Shown here: positions 7,004-13,731 of the stretch, piece after piece
Position numbering within the stretch: position 1 is the first letter of the stretch
Layout of the letters: every line of letters begins with the position of its first letter
Assembly: GCA_011390885.1 (NCBI GenBank)
Contig: JAABRO010000032.1
Location: 1 to 33,185, forward strand
Reading direction: 5' to 3'
Source: Gemmatimonas sp.
GTDB taxonomy: Bacteria > Gemmatimonadota > Gemmatimonadetes > Gemmatimonadales > Gemmatimonadaceae
DNA length: 33,185 nucleotides
Notes under the pieces: model-generated
The model's database searches: none
What the model saw: the letters and a program-made list of their open reading frames with translations, nothing else
What the model was told of the DNA's origin: nothing
Translations under genes and position numbers: made by a program

Positions 7004-8415
7004 GGGGCGCGCATCACCGGCGTCATCTCGGCGGTGAAGAAGAAGCCGTCATACACGAACGGCCAGCGCGCCACGAACTGCTGGTAGCCGAGCGCCCGCG
7101 AGATCCGTGGCGCGTAGATCCACACATTCTCCACCGTGGGCTCGCGACGCAGGTGCAGGAAGGCGAACGGCTTGCCGGTGGCGAGGAACAGGCCGTCCCA
7201 GCTCTCGGGCAGCGGGCGCACGAGCTCGCGGAACGACGGCGTGGCCGGCGCGTCGAGCGGACCGTACGCGCCGGATCCGGCGAGGAAGCCGATGGAGTAG
7301 ATGGCGTCGCCACCAAGCGTGACGCGCGCCAGCTCGCCGAAGATCGCGCGATCGTGGCCCACCGGCTGCCCCTGCACGGTGAAGAGTTCCAGCGACGAGC
7401 GCAGGTTGTGTGCCGACGTCGTCCACACGATGAGCTTGCGGTCGGGATACGCGGACTGGGCGAGCCACACGAGCGATTCGGTCATCGACGAGTCGCGGAT
7501 GCCGGCGGCCGCGTCAGCGTTGCCGTCGCGCTCTGCCCATGTCACGCGCGCGGCGGCCTCGAGCGCCAGCACGGCGGTGATCCAGAAGCCGGCCTCGCGT
7601 TCGGGCGCCACGTTCACCAGCCGGTTGGTCTCGGCCTTGAGCGCCCGCACGCCGTCGGCGAACAGGTCACGCTCGGCCGCGGTGAACGGATCGCTCGTCG
7701 CGGCCTGCGTGGCGAGTCGCTGCGTGAGCGCGCGAAACGCGGGCCACGACGGCGTGGCTGGGAGCGGTGAGGCATATGTGCCAAGGAACGCCTCGAGGGC
7801 GGCCGTGAATCCCGCGCCGATCCCTCCGGCCGTGGGCCCGGTGAACTGCGGGTCCACGCCGGCCACGATCAACGGGCGGCCCGCAGGCGCGCGCTCGCCC
7901 ACGTACGTGAACAGCGGCTGCAGCGCCTGCGCGGTGCGCCAGGACTCCGACACCGCTGCCTGCAGCGCGGCGGGAGCGTCGGTGCCGGCCTCGATGCGCG
8001 ACCAGGCGTCGCGCATTTCGTAGAATCCCGACTCGAAAACCAGCACGTCGAACCCGAGTTCCTCGTGCAGGTACCGCACCAGACGCGCCTTGGCGCGCAG
8101 GGTGGCACCGTCGCCGCGCGTCTGCTCGCCGAGCATCACGATGCGGGCGTCGCCGATGGCCTCCTGCAGCGGAGCGAGGTCGCTGAAGTCGCGGTCGCTG
8201 AAATCGACGGAGCGGACGGCGGTGCTGTTCGTGTCCAGCCACGCCTGCACCGAGCGCGGGGGCGGCGGTGTGGTCGTGTCGACGCTGGCCGGCGGTGGCG
8301 CGAAGCCGGGAATGTCGGAGAACTGGCAGCCGACGAGGCCACCGACGGTCACGACGGCGGCGAGGGCAGCGAGCAGCAGCGGGCGGGGCCGGACGCGGGC
8401 AGGAGGATGGGACAC
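7000..8415 (-). CDS. Erythromycin-esterase-family lipoprotein
   Basis: This 471-residue protein has a lipoprotein signal with lipobox LVGC (Cys30), so it is probably anchored in an envelope membrane. The rest matches the erythromycin esterase family (PF05139): ARIVMLGEQTRGDG (90-103), LGFDVLVFESGFYEMRD (120-136), RDSSMTESLVWLA (307-319) and WTTSAHN (331-337). Glu97, Glu128 and His336 occupy positions of family active-site residues, but Arg100 stands where EreB has its catalytic His46 (usual motif GE.TH). Macrolide hydrolysis is therefore doubtful, and a different ester or no catalysis is possible. The only start before the signal peptide that I find is the GTG at 8415. It has no Shine-Dalgarno but a -10-like TACTCT six bases upstream, which suggests a leaderless message. 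Confidence 0.82.
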   Translation of the reverse strand: MSHPPARVRPRPLLLAALAAVVTVGGLVGCQFSDIPGFAPPPASVDTTTPPPPRSVQAWLDTNSTAVRSVDFSDRDFSDLAPLQEAIGDARIVMLGEQTRGDGATLRAKARLVRYLHEELGFDVLVFESGFYEMRDAWSRIEAGTDAPAALQAAVSESWRTAQALQPLFTYVGERAPAGRPLIVAGVDPQFTGPTAGGIGAGFTAALEAFLGTYASPLPATPSWPAFRALTQRLATQAATSDPFTAAERDLFADGVRALKAETNRLVNVAPEREAGFWITAVLALEAAARVTWAERDGNADAAAGIRDSSMTESLVWLAQSAYPDRKLIVWTTSAHNLRSSLELFTVQGQPVGHDRAIFGELARVTLGGDAIYSIGFLAGSGAYGPLDAPATPSFRELVRPLPESWDGLFLATGKPFAFLHLRREPTVENVWIYAPRISRALGYQQFVARWPFVYDGFFFTAEMTPVMRAP

Positions 8416-8421
8416 GAGAGA

Positions 8422-8427
8422 AGAGTA
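8422..8427 (-). promoter_or_regulatory. Leaderless-type -10 box for the esterase-family gene
   Basis: On the minus strand TACTCT (TANNNT pattern) ends exactly six bases before the GTG at 8415. That spacing puts transcription start at or next to the start codon. No convincing -35 is seen 16-18 bases upstream. Confidence 0.4.
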
Positions 8428-8486
8428 CCCTGCCGCGTCGAATCGTGCCCCGGCCGTTCGGGGTGGTCGCCACGCGCGCGGCGCGG

Positions 8487-8492
8487 TAGGCT
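8487..8492 (+). promoter_or_regulatory. Leaderless-type -10 box for the LpxR-like gene
   Basis: TAGGCT (TANNNT pattern) ends six bases before the ATG at 8499, with no ribosome-binding site in between. The arrangement mirrors the box of the divergent neighbour. The -35 region (8464-8469, TGGTCG) is weak. Confidence 0.42.
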
Positions 8493-8498
8493 GCACGC

Positions 8499-9557
8499 AT
8501 GCGCCCCCCGTGTCGTCCGTTCGCTGCTGCCGTCGCCTCCGTGGCGATGCGGTGCGTGCTCTCGGGCGCCTCGCTCGCCGCGCTCGCCGGGGTGACGCCC
8601 GCGGGGGCGCAGTCGGCCGGGGACGCGACCGACACGGCGCCGCCAGCCACGCAGGTGGCGCGCATCGTGCGCGTGTCGCTCGACAACGACCTGTTCGCCC
8701 TCCGCGACTCGGCGCTCCCCACCGACCACGACTACACGCACGGCATGGGTGCGGTGGTGCAGTGGGCCGACGCGCCGGCGCGCGTGCGTGGCTGGCTGCG
8801 CGATGTGCCTGGCTGTGCACGCGCGGAGGCGCGTGGTCACGGCTGCCTCATGGCGTCGCTCGGCGCGCAGCAGGCGATCTACACGCCCGCCAGCAACGAG
8901 ACGTTCCGGGTACCCGGCCAACGGCCACATGCCGGTTACCTCGGCCTGATCGCGTCGATCACCCACGTGGTGCCGCACCGACAGCGCACGGTGCGCCTCG
9001 ATGTCGGCACGACCGGGCGCCCCGCGCTGGCCGCTCCGCTGCAACGGGCCATGCACGCCGTCACCGGCAGCACCACCGAGCTGGGCTGGAGCAACCAGCT
9101 CGGCGCCCGGCCGACGCTCGCCGTGCGTTTCGACGAGCAGTGGCAGGCCGACGCGGCGCCGCGATGGGTGCACGTGCGCACGCGCGGGCAGTGGGGCGTG
9201 CAGGCGGGCACGCTGCGCACGGGGGCGGTCGTGGGGGCGGCGGTGCAGGTCGCGCCCAACCGCCGCCGCTTCTGGACGCCGCACGACGGCGCCGAGCCGC
9301 TGCCGCTGGGCCCCTACCTGCTCGGCGGGGTGCGGCAGGAGCTCGTGGCGCGCGACCTGTTCGTGGACGGGCACTTCGGCGATCGCTCGGTCACGTCACG
9401 GCGCGAAACGAGCGTCTGGCAGACGGAAGTCGGGTTCGGGTGGCGCTTCGCGGGCGGGAGCAGCGAATACCGGCATGTGCGGCGCGGCAGGGAGTACGCC
9501 GCCCAGCTCCGGCCGCACAGCTACGGCGCCTTCGTGTTCACCTGGTACCGACCGTAG
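8499..9557 (+). CDS. LpxR-like lipid A 3'-O-deacylase family outer-membrane protein
   Basis: This 352-residue protein has a signal peptide (cleavage after about Ala37, ...TPAGA-Q) followed by a beta-barrel-like body. It carries the LpxR/DUF2219 marks in order: LDNDLFA (61-67, including the Asn-Asp pair), TDHDYTHGMG (75-84), QQAIYTPA (124-131), QRPHAGYLG (141-149, cf. RPYAGW), a His at 186 in AMHAVTG, and LGWSNQL (195-201). In Salmonella LpxR the Asn9-Asp10 pair and His122 are needed to remove the 3'-acyloxyacyl group of lipid A at the outer membrane; Asn63-Asp64 and His186 fit these by motif order. It implies a lipid A-like substrate in this organism. It is divergent from the esterase-family lipoprotein, with 83 bases between the starts. 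Confidence 0.82.
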   Translation: MRPPCRPFAAAVASVAMRCVLSGASLAALAGVTPAGAQSAGDATDTAPPATQVARIVRVSLDNDLFALRDSALPTDHDYTHGMGAVVQWADAPARVRGWLRDVPGCARAEARGHGCLMASLGAQQAIYTPASNETFRVPGQRPHAGYLGLIASITHVVPHRQRTVRLDVGTTGRPALAAPLQRAMHAVTGSTTELGWSNQLGARPTLAVRFDEQWQADAAPRWVHVRTRGQWGVQAGTLRTGAVVGAAVQVAPNRRRFWTPHDGAEPLPLGPYLLGGVRQELVARDLFVDGHFGDRSVTSRRETSVWQTEVGFGWRFAGGSSEYRHVRRGREYAAQLRPHSYGAFVFTWYRP

Positions 9558-9560
9558 CCC

Positions 9561-10433
9561 TCACGGGCAGCGCGGGCGTGTGGGCGCGGCGGGGAGCCGG
9601 CAGCTCGCGCCGGAGCAGGTGCGGCGCGCGCGCGCGATGCGGTCCGCCAGGCGTCCCACGGTGAAGCGCGGGTGCCCGCCGTTGTCCGACACGGTGCGCG
9701 CGGCATCCACCTTCGCGAGCAGCGCACGCCCTGCGGTCACGTTGCGCACCGGCCCGGCGGGCGAGTTGATCTGCAGCATCGCGATGTCGTGCAGCGACCA
9801 GTAGTTGGCCGCCGTCACCCCGCCGTTCTCCACCTCGTACTGGTCGCCCACCGACAGCCGGTTGGCGATGTCGCGCGACGACACCAGGCTCGACATGGCC
9901 CCCGAGCGGCTGCTGTTGGCCACCTGGATGGCAGCGAGGCTGATCAGGAAATGCACGCTCTCGCGCGTGATCGTGCGCGGGACCTCGTTCTCGATGGGCA
10001 GGTAGGTGCGCGCATGCAGGTTGCGCGCCTCGCTGTCGAGCCCCTGTCGGGCCAGCCACATGATGAACGCGTCCGCGGCCGCGTAGTCCCCCTCGGAGGC
10101 GAGCTGCACGGCGTCGGTGTACGCCGCCCGGGCGGAATCGCGGCATCGGCGCCAGACGTCCCACACCTCGGCCATGCCCAGACGCGCGGCGCTGGCGAGT
10201 TCCTGGTCGCGGTCCTGCCGGGCCAGCCGGAGCGCCTCGGTGTACGCGGAGAGCGCCGAATCGGCCGCGCCGCGCAGCGCGGCGTCCTGTCCGGCACGCC
10301 AGGCGCGCTCGCCGTCGGTCGGCTGCGCCGTGGCCGGTGCGGGTACGCCCAGCAGCAGGCCGAGCATGGTGAGCCCGAGGCGCAGGTGACGGGCGGACAG
10401 GAAACGAACGAACGACGAGCGGACAACCGGCAT
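9561..10433 (-). CDS. Secreted TPR-like protein of unknown function
   Basis: This 290-residue protein has a signal peptide (hydrophobic 19-30, cleavage near ATAQ at 37). A helical region follows with TPR-like spacing: ERAWRAGQDAALRGAADSALSAYTEALRLA (42-71), then RDSARAAYTDAVQLASEGDYAAADAFIMWLARQ (98-130). The second half (150-260) has no recognised domain. The C-terminus carries three cysteines (273, 278, 289) in a basic, proline-rich tail. The ATG at 10433 is set by GGAG seven bases upstream. It converges on the LpxR-like gene with three bases between stop codons. A scaffold or binding role in the periplasm is a guess. Confidence 0.68.
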   Translation of the reverse strand: MPVVRSSFVRFLSARHLRLGLTMLGLLLGVPAPATAQPTDGERAWRAGQDAALRGAADSALSAYTEALRLARQDRDQELASAARLGMAEVWDVWRRCRDSARAAYTDAVQLASEGDYAAADAFIMWLARQGLDSEARNLHARTYLPIENEVPRTITRESVHFLISLAAIQVANSSRSGAMSSLVSSRDIANRLSVGDQYEVENGGVTAANYWSLHDIAMLQINSPAGPVRNVTAGRALLAKVDAARTVSDNGGHPRFTVGRLADRIARARRTCSGASCRLPAAPTRPRCP

Positions 10434-10465
10434 CACGACACTCCGGGAATGATGAAGCGGCAGAG

Positions 10466-10486
10466 GGCACGGCCATCGGCCGTGCC
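10466..10486. repeat. Perfect 9-bp hairpin in a divergent intergenic region
   Basis: GGCACGGCC (10466-10474) and GGCCGTGCC (10478-10486) form a perfect stem with a three-base loop. It lies about 33 bases upstream of the TPR-like gene start, in the 260-base gap before the receiver-like gene. It could be a leader hairpin or a protein site. Confidence 0.5.
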
Positions 10487-10693
10487 GTCGCCACACCCGT
10501 CACCTTGAGGAGAACGGATCCCGAACGCAAGGCGTTGTCGGAGCAATCCCGCGCTCCGATGCATTCACCCGGCAGCACCGTTCGCCCCGAGGTGCGTCCG
10601 GCAGGTCGGACGACCGGGCGACGACCTATGGACCCCGCAACCTGTTCGATGTCCCCGCTGCTGCGCCGTGACGCTCGCCACCACTCCTCGGTG

Positions 10694-11044
10694 ATGCCGG
10701 TCCCCTCGGTCCTCGTCGTGGAGCCCGACGCCGTCCTCCGACAGTTCCTGCGCCGGCTGCTCGAACGGCACGGCGTGGACACGCTGCTCGCACCGTCGGC
10801 GGAGCAGGCGCTCGTGGTGCTGGGGCGCGACGAGGGGACGCTTCGCGTGGTCGTGCACGGCGCCACGCTGCTGCACGGCGATGAGGCGCGGCTGGCCGCG
10901 CGCTTCGGGCGGCTGGAGCCGGTGCGTCAAGTCGTCGTGTACGGCGGCGGGGCAGGGAACGGCTCGGCCAACCACCGCGGCGGCCCGTTCGACGGCGAGG
11001 CCCTCGCGCGCGACATCCTGCAGGCGCTCCGGCGGCGATCGTAG
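10694..11044 (+). CDS. Degenerate response-regulator receiver-like protein
   Basis: From the ATG at 10694 the product has 116 residues with receiver-like order: strand SVLVVEPDAVLRQFLRRLLERHG (5-27), helix and strand APSAEQALVVLG (33-44), RVVVHGATLLHG (51-62) and RQVVVYGGG. The key residues are missing. The acidic pair is reduced to EPD (10-12), the phospho-acceptor position holds His55 instead of Asp, and the switch Thr/Ser is not evident. It would be a pseudo-receiver, acting if at all through protein contact. There is no clear ribosome site. ATGs at 10628 and 10649 are in frame and would add N-terminal tails with no family likeness. No histidine kinase is nearby. Confidence 0.55.
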   Translation: MPVPSVLVVEPDAVLRQFLRRLLERHGVDTLLAPSAEQALVVLGRDEGTLRVVVHGATLLHGDEARLAARFGRLEPVRQVVVYGGGAGNGSANHRGGPFDGEALARDILQALRRRS

Positions 11045-11054
11045 CCCGCCGCCT

Positions 11055-11092
11055 GGCGCTCGCCTCGCGGCGCTCGCCTCGCGGCGCTCGCC
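11055..11092. repeat. 14-bp tandem repeat, 2.7 copies, between convergent genes
   Basis: The unit GGCGCTCGCCTCGC is repeated at 11055-11068 and 11069-11082, with a partial third copy at 11083-11092. It fills most of the 49-base gap between two converging genes. The array is flanked by CGTAGC (11040-11045) and GCTACG (11093-11098), an inverted pair containing both stop codons. Confidence 0.9.
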
Positions 11093-11093
11093 G

Positions 11094-11588
11094 CTACGCG
11101 CGCAGCGGGCCCGTGCGCTCGAACGTGTCGAACGCCAGCCCCATGCTGCTGCTGGCGGCGGCGCTGCCGACGCCGTCGTCCGTCATCCCGCCGTTCGACA
11201 TGGTCCCCTGCGTCAGCGCGACGTCGGTGGCCATCGAGGCAAAGGCGGCGGCGTCGAGCGCTCCGCGCACGGCGTCGAGCACGGCGGCCGGCAGGGGCGC
11301 GCCAGGCGCCCGCCGGCTGGCTTCGACGACCAGTCGCAACACGCGCGTCTGCTCGGCGAAGGTGGCGAGCAGCGCGCCGCCGGCCCCCGGCGTTTCGGCG
11401 ATGTCCTGCACCAGCACCTCGAGCGAGCGCGCCAGCGCGCCGTCAGGGGCCGGGGCGGCGGGCTCGGCGCCGGTGGCCGCCCACGCGGGGGCAGGGTCGG
11501 GAAGGGCGAGCGCTTCCTGCACCCGGCGATTGCTCATGGCCATGGCAGCCAGTCGGCGGCGCGCCACGTCGGACGATTCAAAACCCAC
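11094..11588 (-). CDS. Hypothetical protein, Ala-rich
   Basis: The predicted product has 164 residues and I do not recognise it. It is predicted mostly helical, without signal peptide or membrane segment. It has an Ala/Pro-rich stretch (about 30-50), a helix ARSLEVLVQDIAETPGAGGALLATFAEQTRVLRLVVEASRR, and a Met/Gly/Ser-rich C-terminal part (TMSNGGMTDDGVGSAAASSS). The start is taken as the GTG at 11588 because GGAG lies seven bases upstream; an ATG at 11642 is also in frame. Steady GC-rich third positions support coding. Confidence 0.55.
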   Translation of the reverse strand: MGFESSDVARRRLAAMAMSNRRVQEALALPDPAPAWAATGAEPAAPAPDGALARSLEVLVQDIAETPGAGGALLATFAEQTRVLRLVVEASRRAPGAPLPAAVLDAVRGALDAAAFASMATDVALTQGTMSNGGMTDDGVGSAAASSSMGLAFDTFERTGPLRA

Positions 11589-11618
11589 GAAGGATCTCCG
11601 CTGCCGCGAGCCTGCCTC

Positions 11619-11674
11619 TTGACAGGATCGCGTTTGTGACATAAATGCGACGCGCGTGTTGTAAGCGCTTGCGT
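11619..11674 (+). promoter_or_regulatory. Candidate promoter with LacI-type operator-like palindrome
   Basis: A perfect -35 TTGACA (11619-11624) is followed after 17 bases by TAAATG (11642-11647), a moderate -10. From 11659 to 11674 runs TTGTAAGCGCTTGCGT, built round the palindrome AAGCGCTT and close to the TGNAANCGNTTNCA form bound by LacI/GalR-family repressors. The site would cover the first transcribed bases, a classic place for repression. The next gene in this direction starts at 11963, so the leader would be about 310 bases. Confidence 0.45.
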
Positions 11675-11962
11675 TATCATTTGTTGCGTCGGGCGGCCGA
11701 TGACGGCGGCCCGGGTGACTGCAGGGAGCGGGGCGCCGGCCTCAGGGCCGCGTGCCGCCGAAGTGCTCGTCCGGGATCAGCAGTACGCCCCCATCGCAGG
11801 CCGCAGGCCGGAGGGTCCGGCCCGGGTCGGTCCGGTGGGGTCCGGCCGCAGCGTGGGACGATATCGCGTGGGGCGACGGGGCAGGCGCCACCGTCCGTGT
11901 GCCCCGGCGTCGCGTCCGGCGTCGCGGCCGTCAACCTCGCACGCTCGAGGGGCCACCGCGTG
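11675..11962. other. Gene-poor stretch between the operator-like site and the gene at 11963
   Basis: About 290 bases with no gene I can support. A plus-strand frame from the ATG at 11700 runs to a TGA at 11961-11963 that overlaps the ATG at 11963 (TGATG). That would allow coupling, but its 87 residues are Arg/Pro/Gly-rich without protein-like pattern. The other frames look no better. It may be a long leader of the downstream gene. Confidence 0.4.
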
Positions 11963-12919
11963 ATGCACGTCCTTACCGGTCAGTCCGATCGCACCGTCGA
12001 CCAGCGTGACCTGCTGGCCGTGGCCCGCGCGACCCTCGACGAACACTGGGCGGTCTCCGCCGTGCCCGCCGAACGCCGCGCCCTGCTGCTCGAACGCGCC
12101 GACGAGGCGGCCGTGGCCCCCGGCGAGGGACTCGGGGAGCCCATCGCGGACGGCCTCGCCCTGCTGGGGACCGCCTACGAACTGGCGGCGCTCGGACAAC
12201 TCGACCTCGCGCTGGACGCCACGCCCAGCGCTGCCCGCGACCTGGCGCGGGTCGTGCTCACCCTCGGCGCCGCTCGGGCCTACCGATGCGGCGCCGCGTT
12301 GCGTCCGCCCGTCGATGGTGGCGATGCCGCGCTCACCTGGGCGGTCCGACTCGGGGCCCTCGCCATGGTCAGCGGCCAGACCGACGTCTACGCCGACTGG
12401 TGGCAGAAGCGCGAAGGGATCGCCGCCACGGTCGAGCAGTACGCGCAGTCGCTCGACACGCTGCCGTGGGAGCCCTACGCCCGCGGCACCCTCTGGCTGG
12501 CCTGGCTGGGGCTGCTGGGCGCCCCGCTGCGGCTCCCGGTGGGCGAGGAGGAGGACGAACTCGCCCGTTCCGCGCCGCTGCCCCTGGTGGCCACGCGCAC
12601 GCGCCTGGCGGCGTTCCGCGAGCGCCGCGCCGTGCACGTCGGCCCCGGCGAGGGGCCCGTGCTCAACTCGGCCGCGCTGCGCGCCCGCATGGCGGAGTTC
12701 GCCATCCGGCACCTCGCCGATGCCACCGAGCTGCTGACGATCGCCGTACTGCGCCGCACCCTCCCCGATGTCTCGGGGGAGTTCAAGCTGCGCCTGAGCG
12801 CGGCGCGCTCCGCGATGGCCGGAGATCACGGGCAGGACGTCCTGATGGCGTGGTTGCAGGCCGCCGGCGTCACGCTGGCAGGCGGCGTGACCGCGCAGCT
12901 CGAACTGCCAGGATTCTAG
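11963..12919 (+). CDS. Hypothetical protein, mostly helical
   Basis: A 318-residue protein I do not recognise. It has no signal peptide. It begins MHVLTGQSDRTVDQRDLLAVARATLDEHW and continues as Ala/Leu-rich helices with conserved-looking aromatic segments (YADWWQKREGIAATVEQYAQ at about 134-153, and LPWEPYARGTLWLAWLGLLGAPLRLPVG). The C-terminal third (AEFAIRHLADATELLTIAVLRR, HGQDVLMAWLQAAG) could be a ligand- or protein-binding helical domain. AGGGG (11948-11952) serves either the ATG at 11963 (10 bases) or a GTG at 11960 (7 bases). Its 3' end overlaps the convergent gene by 50 bases. Confidence 0.62.
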   Translation: MHVLTGQSDRTVDQRDLLAVARATLDEHWAVSAVPAERRALLLERADEAAVAPGEGLGEPIADGLALLGTAYELAALGQLDLALDATPSAARDLARVVLTLGAARAYRCGAALRPPVDGGDAALTWAVRLGALAMVSGQTDVYADWWQKREGIAATVEQYAQSLDTLPWEPYARGTLWLAWLGLLGAPLRLPVGEEEDELARSAPLPLVATRTRLAAFRERRAVHVGPGEGPVLNSAALRARMAEFAIRHLADATELLTIAVLRRTLPDVSGEFKLRLSAARSAMAGDHGQDVLMAWLQAAGVTLAGGVTAQLELPGF

Positions 12920-13304
12920 TCCGGCCCAGCTTCTCGGCGCCCTTGGCGCGCCACACCCGGAAGACCACGCGACCGGTGGACCCGCACGGGAACGCCACGC
13001 CGCCTTCGCGCGGTCCGACGTGGCCCACCACGGGGCTGCGCTCGTTGAGGCGCGACGCGTCGGTGGCCAGATCGGCCGCTCCGGACTCGATCCGGTACCA
13101 GTGGCTCTCACCGCCGGCCCGCTCCGCCCGCACATAGTAGCGATCGTCAGCCGACCAGAACGCGGTCAGTTCGGCGTCCCGGGCATCTTCCTCCACGAAC
13201 GGGAGCGAAGTCAGGGGCGCGGGTTCGATCGCTCCAACCGGGGCGGGGCAGGCGATGACGAGCATGGCGTCTGGGGTCGAGGCGTAGAATCGTGACCACA
13301 ACAT
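12870..13304 (-). CDS. Hypothetical small protein
   Basis: The 144-residue product is not recognised. The middle (about 40-115) looks like a compact beta-rich fold: AFWSADDRYYVRAERAGGES, HWYRIESG and GRVVFRVWRAKG. The tail is basic (AVRAARSRRLPA). The ATG at 13304 is supported by a good promoter 25-30 bases upstream (-35 TTGCGT, -10 TACAAT); an internal ATG at 13265 is possible. There is no Shine-Dalgarno. The last 50 bases overlap the convergent gene. GC-rich third positions and a sensible promoter support a real gene. Confidence 0.55.
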   Translation of the reverse strand: MLWSRFYASTPDAMLVIACPAPVGAIEPAPLTSLPFVEEDARDAELTAFWSADDRYYVRAERAGGESHWYRIESGAADLATDASRLNERSPVVGHVGPREGGVAFPCGSTGRVVFRVWRAKGAEKLGRTRILAVRAARSRRLPA

Positions 13305-13328
13305 GACGGGTGTCTGCTGCGGGCGGGC

Positions 13329-13357
13329 ATTGTACGACGATCCGAGCGCACACGCAA
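13329..13357 (-). promoter_or_regulatory. Promoter of the small minus-strand gene
   Basis: On the minus strand TTGCGT (13357-13352) is followed by 17 bases and TACAAT (13334-13329, five of six -10 positions). Transcription would start near 13322, about 18 bases before the ATG at 13304. The DnaA-box cluster begins 33 bases upstream of the -35. Confidence 0.6.
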
Positions 13358-13390
13358 TACGAAGTGTCGCGCGTAAGTTGTTGACATTGA

Positions 13391-13526
13391 TGTGGATAGC
13401 GATCTTGGCGAATGTGGATAACCAGCCAAGTCCCGCATTCGCACCACCTCCCGCTCCACTCGGCTGTGGAAAACACGCCCTGTGACATGGGCCGCGATCA
13501 GGGGGCCGGGGGCAAGGTTGTCCACA
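13391..13526. promoter_or_regulatory. Cluster of four DnaA-box-like sites: candidate oriC or DnaA-binding locus
   Basis: Four 9-mers match the DnaA box TTATCCACA. They are at 13391-13399 (minus, CTATCCACA, 8/9), 13413-13421 (minus, perfect TTATCCACA), 13465-13473 (minus, TTTTCCACA, 8/9) and 13518-13526 (plus, TTGTCCACA, 8/9). The first two are 22 bases apart, two helical turns. The stretch 13376-13424 is clearly AT-richer than the surroundings, as an unwinding element would be. The whole gap 13305-13731 (427 bases) holds no gene I can support, only promoters on both sides. No dnaA, dnaN, parA, parB or gidA lies in the window, so origin function is inference. A titration or regulatory site is the alternative. 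Confidence 0.6.
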
Positions 13527-13552
13527 GAACCGCAAATCACGTTTCTTGTCTC

Positions 13553-13561
13553 TGGTAGGTT
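13553..13561 (+). promoter_or_regulatory. Possible extended -10 promoter of the amidoligase operon
   Basis: TGGTAGGTT (13553-13561) fits the extended -10 form TGnTANNNT. No -35 is evident at the usual distance. Transcription from here would give a leader of about 165 bases before the GTG at 13732. This is the best candidate upstream of the operon and only tentative. Confidence 0.3.
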
Positions 13562-13731
13562 TTCCTCATCGTGTTCGGCCGCCGAAATGGGCGCCGCCGG
13601 CCGCTCGGGCGCCGTCGATTTGACCCCACCCCATGGCGCAATCGCGCCGGAATCGACATGATGCCCGCGGTGCGCGCCGACGCGCGCCGCCCCGCCCGTT
13701 TTCCTCCTCGCAGCAGCCGGAGTCCTGCCTC

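Noticed and set aside
11700-11963. 87-codon frame overlapping the start of the gene at 11963 by TGATG
   Set aside because: The overlap is suggestive, but the product is Arg/Pro/Gly-rich without structure and there is no ribosome site. It is described as unresolved sequence instead.
13381-13386. TTGACA as a plus-strand -35 inside the DnaA-box region
   Set aside because: No -10-like hexamer exists 16-18 bases downstream, so it was not called a promoter.
13633-13731. Upstream ATG of the first amidoligase gene
   Set aside because: The 33 extra residues are Arg/Pro/Ser-rich without homology, and the GTG at 13732 has GGAG at a good distance.
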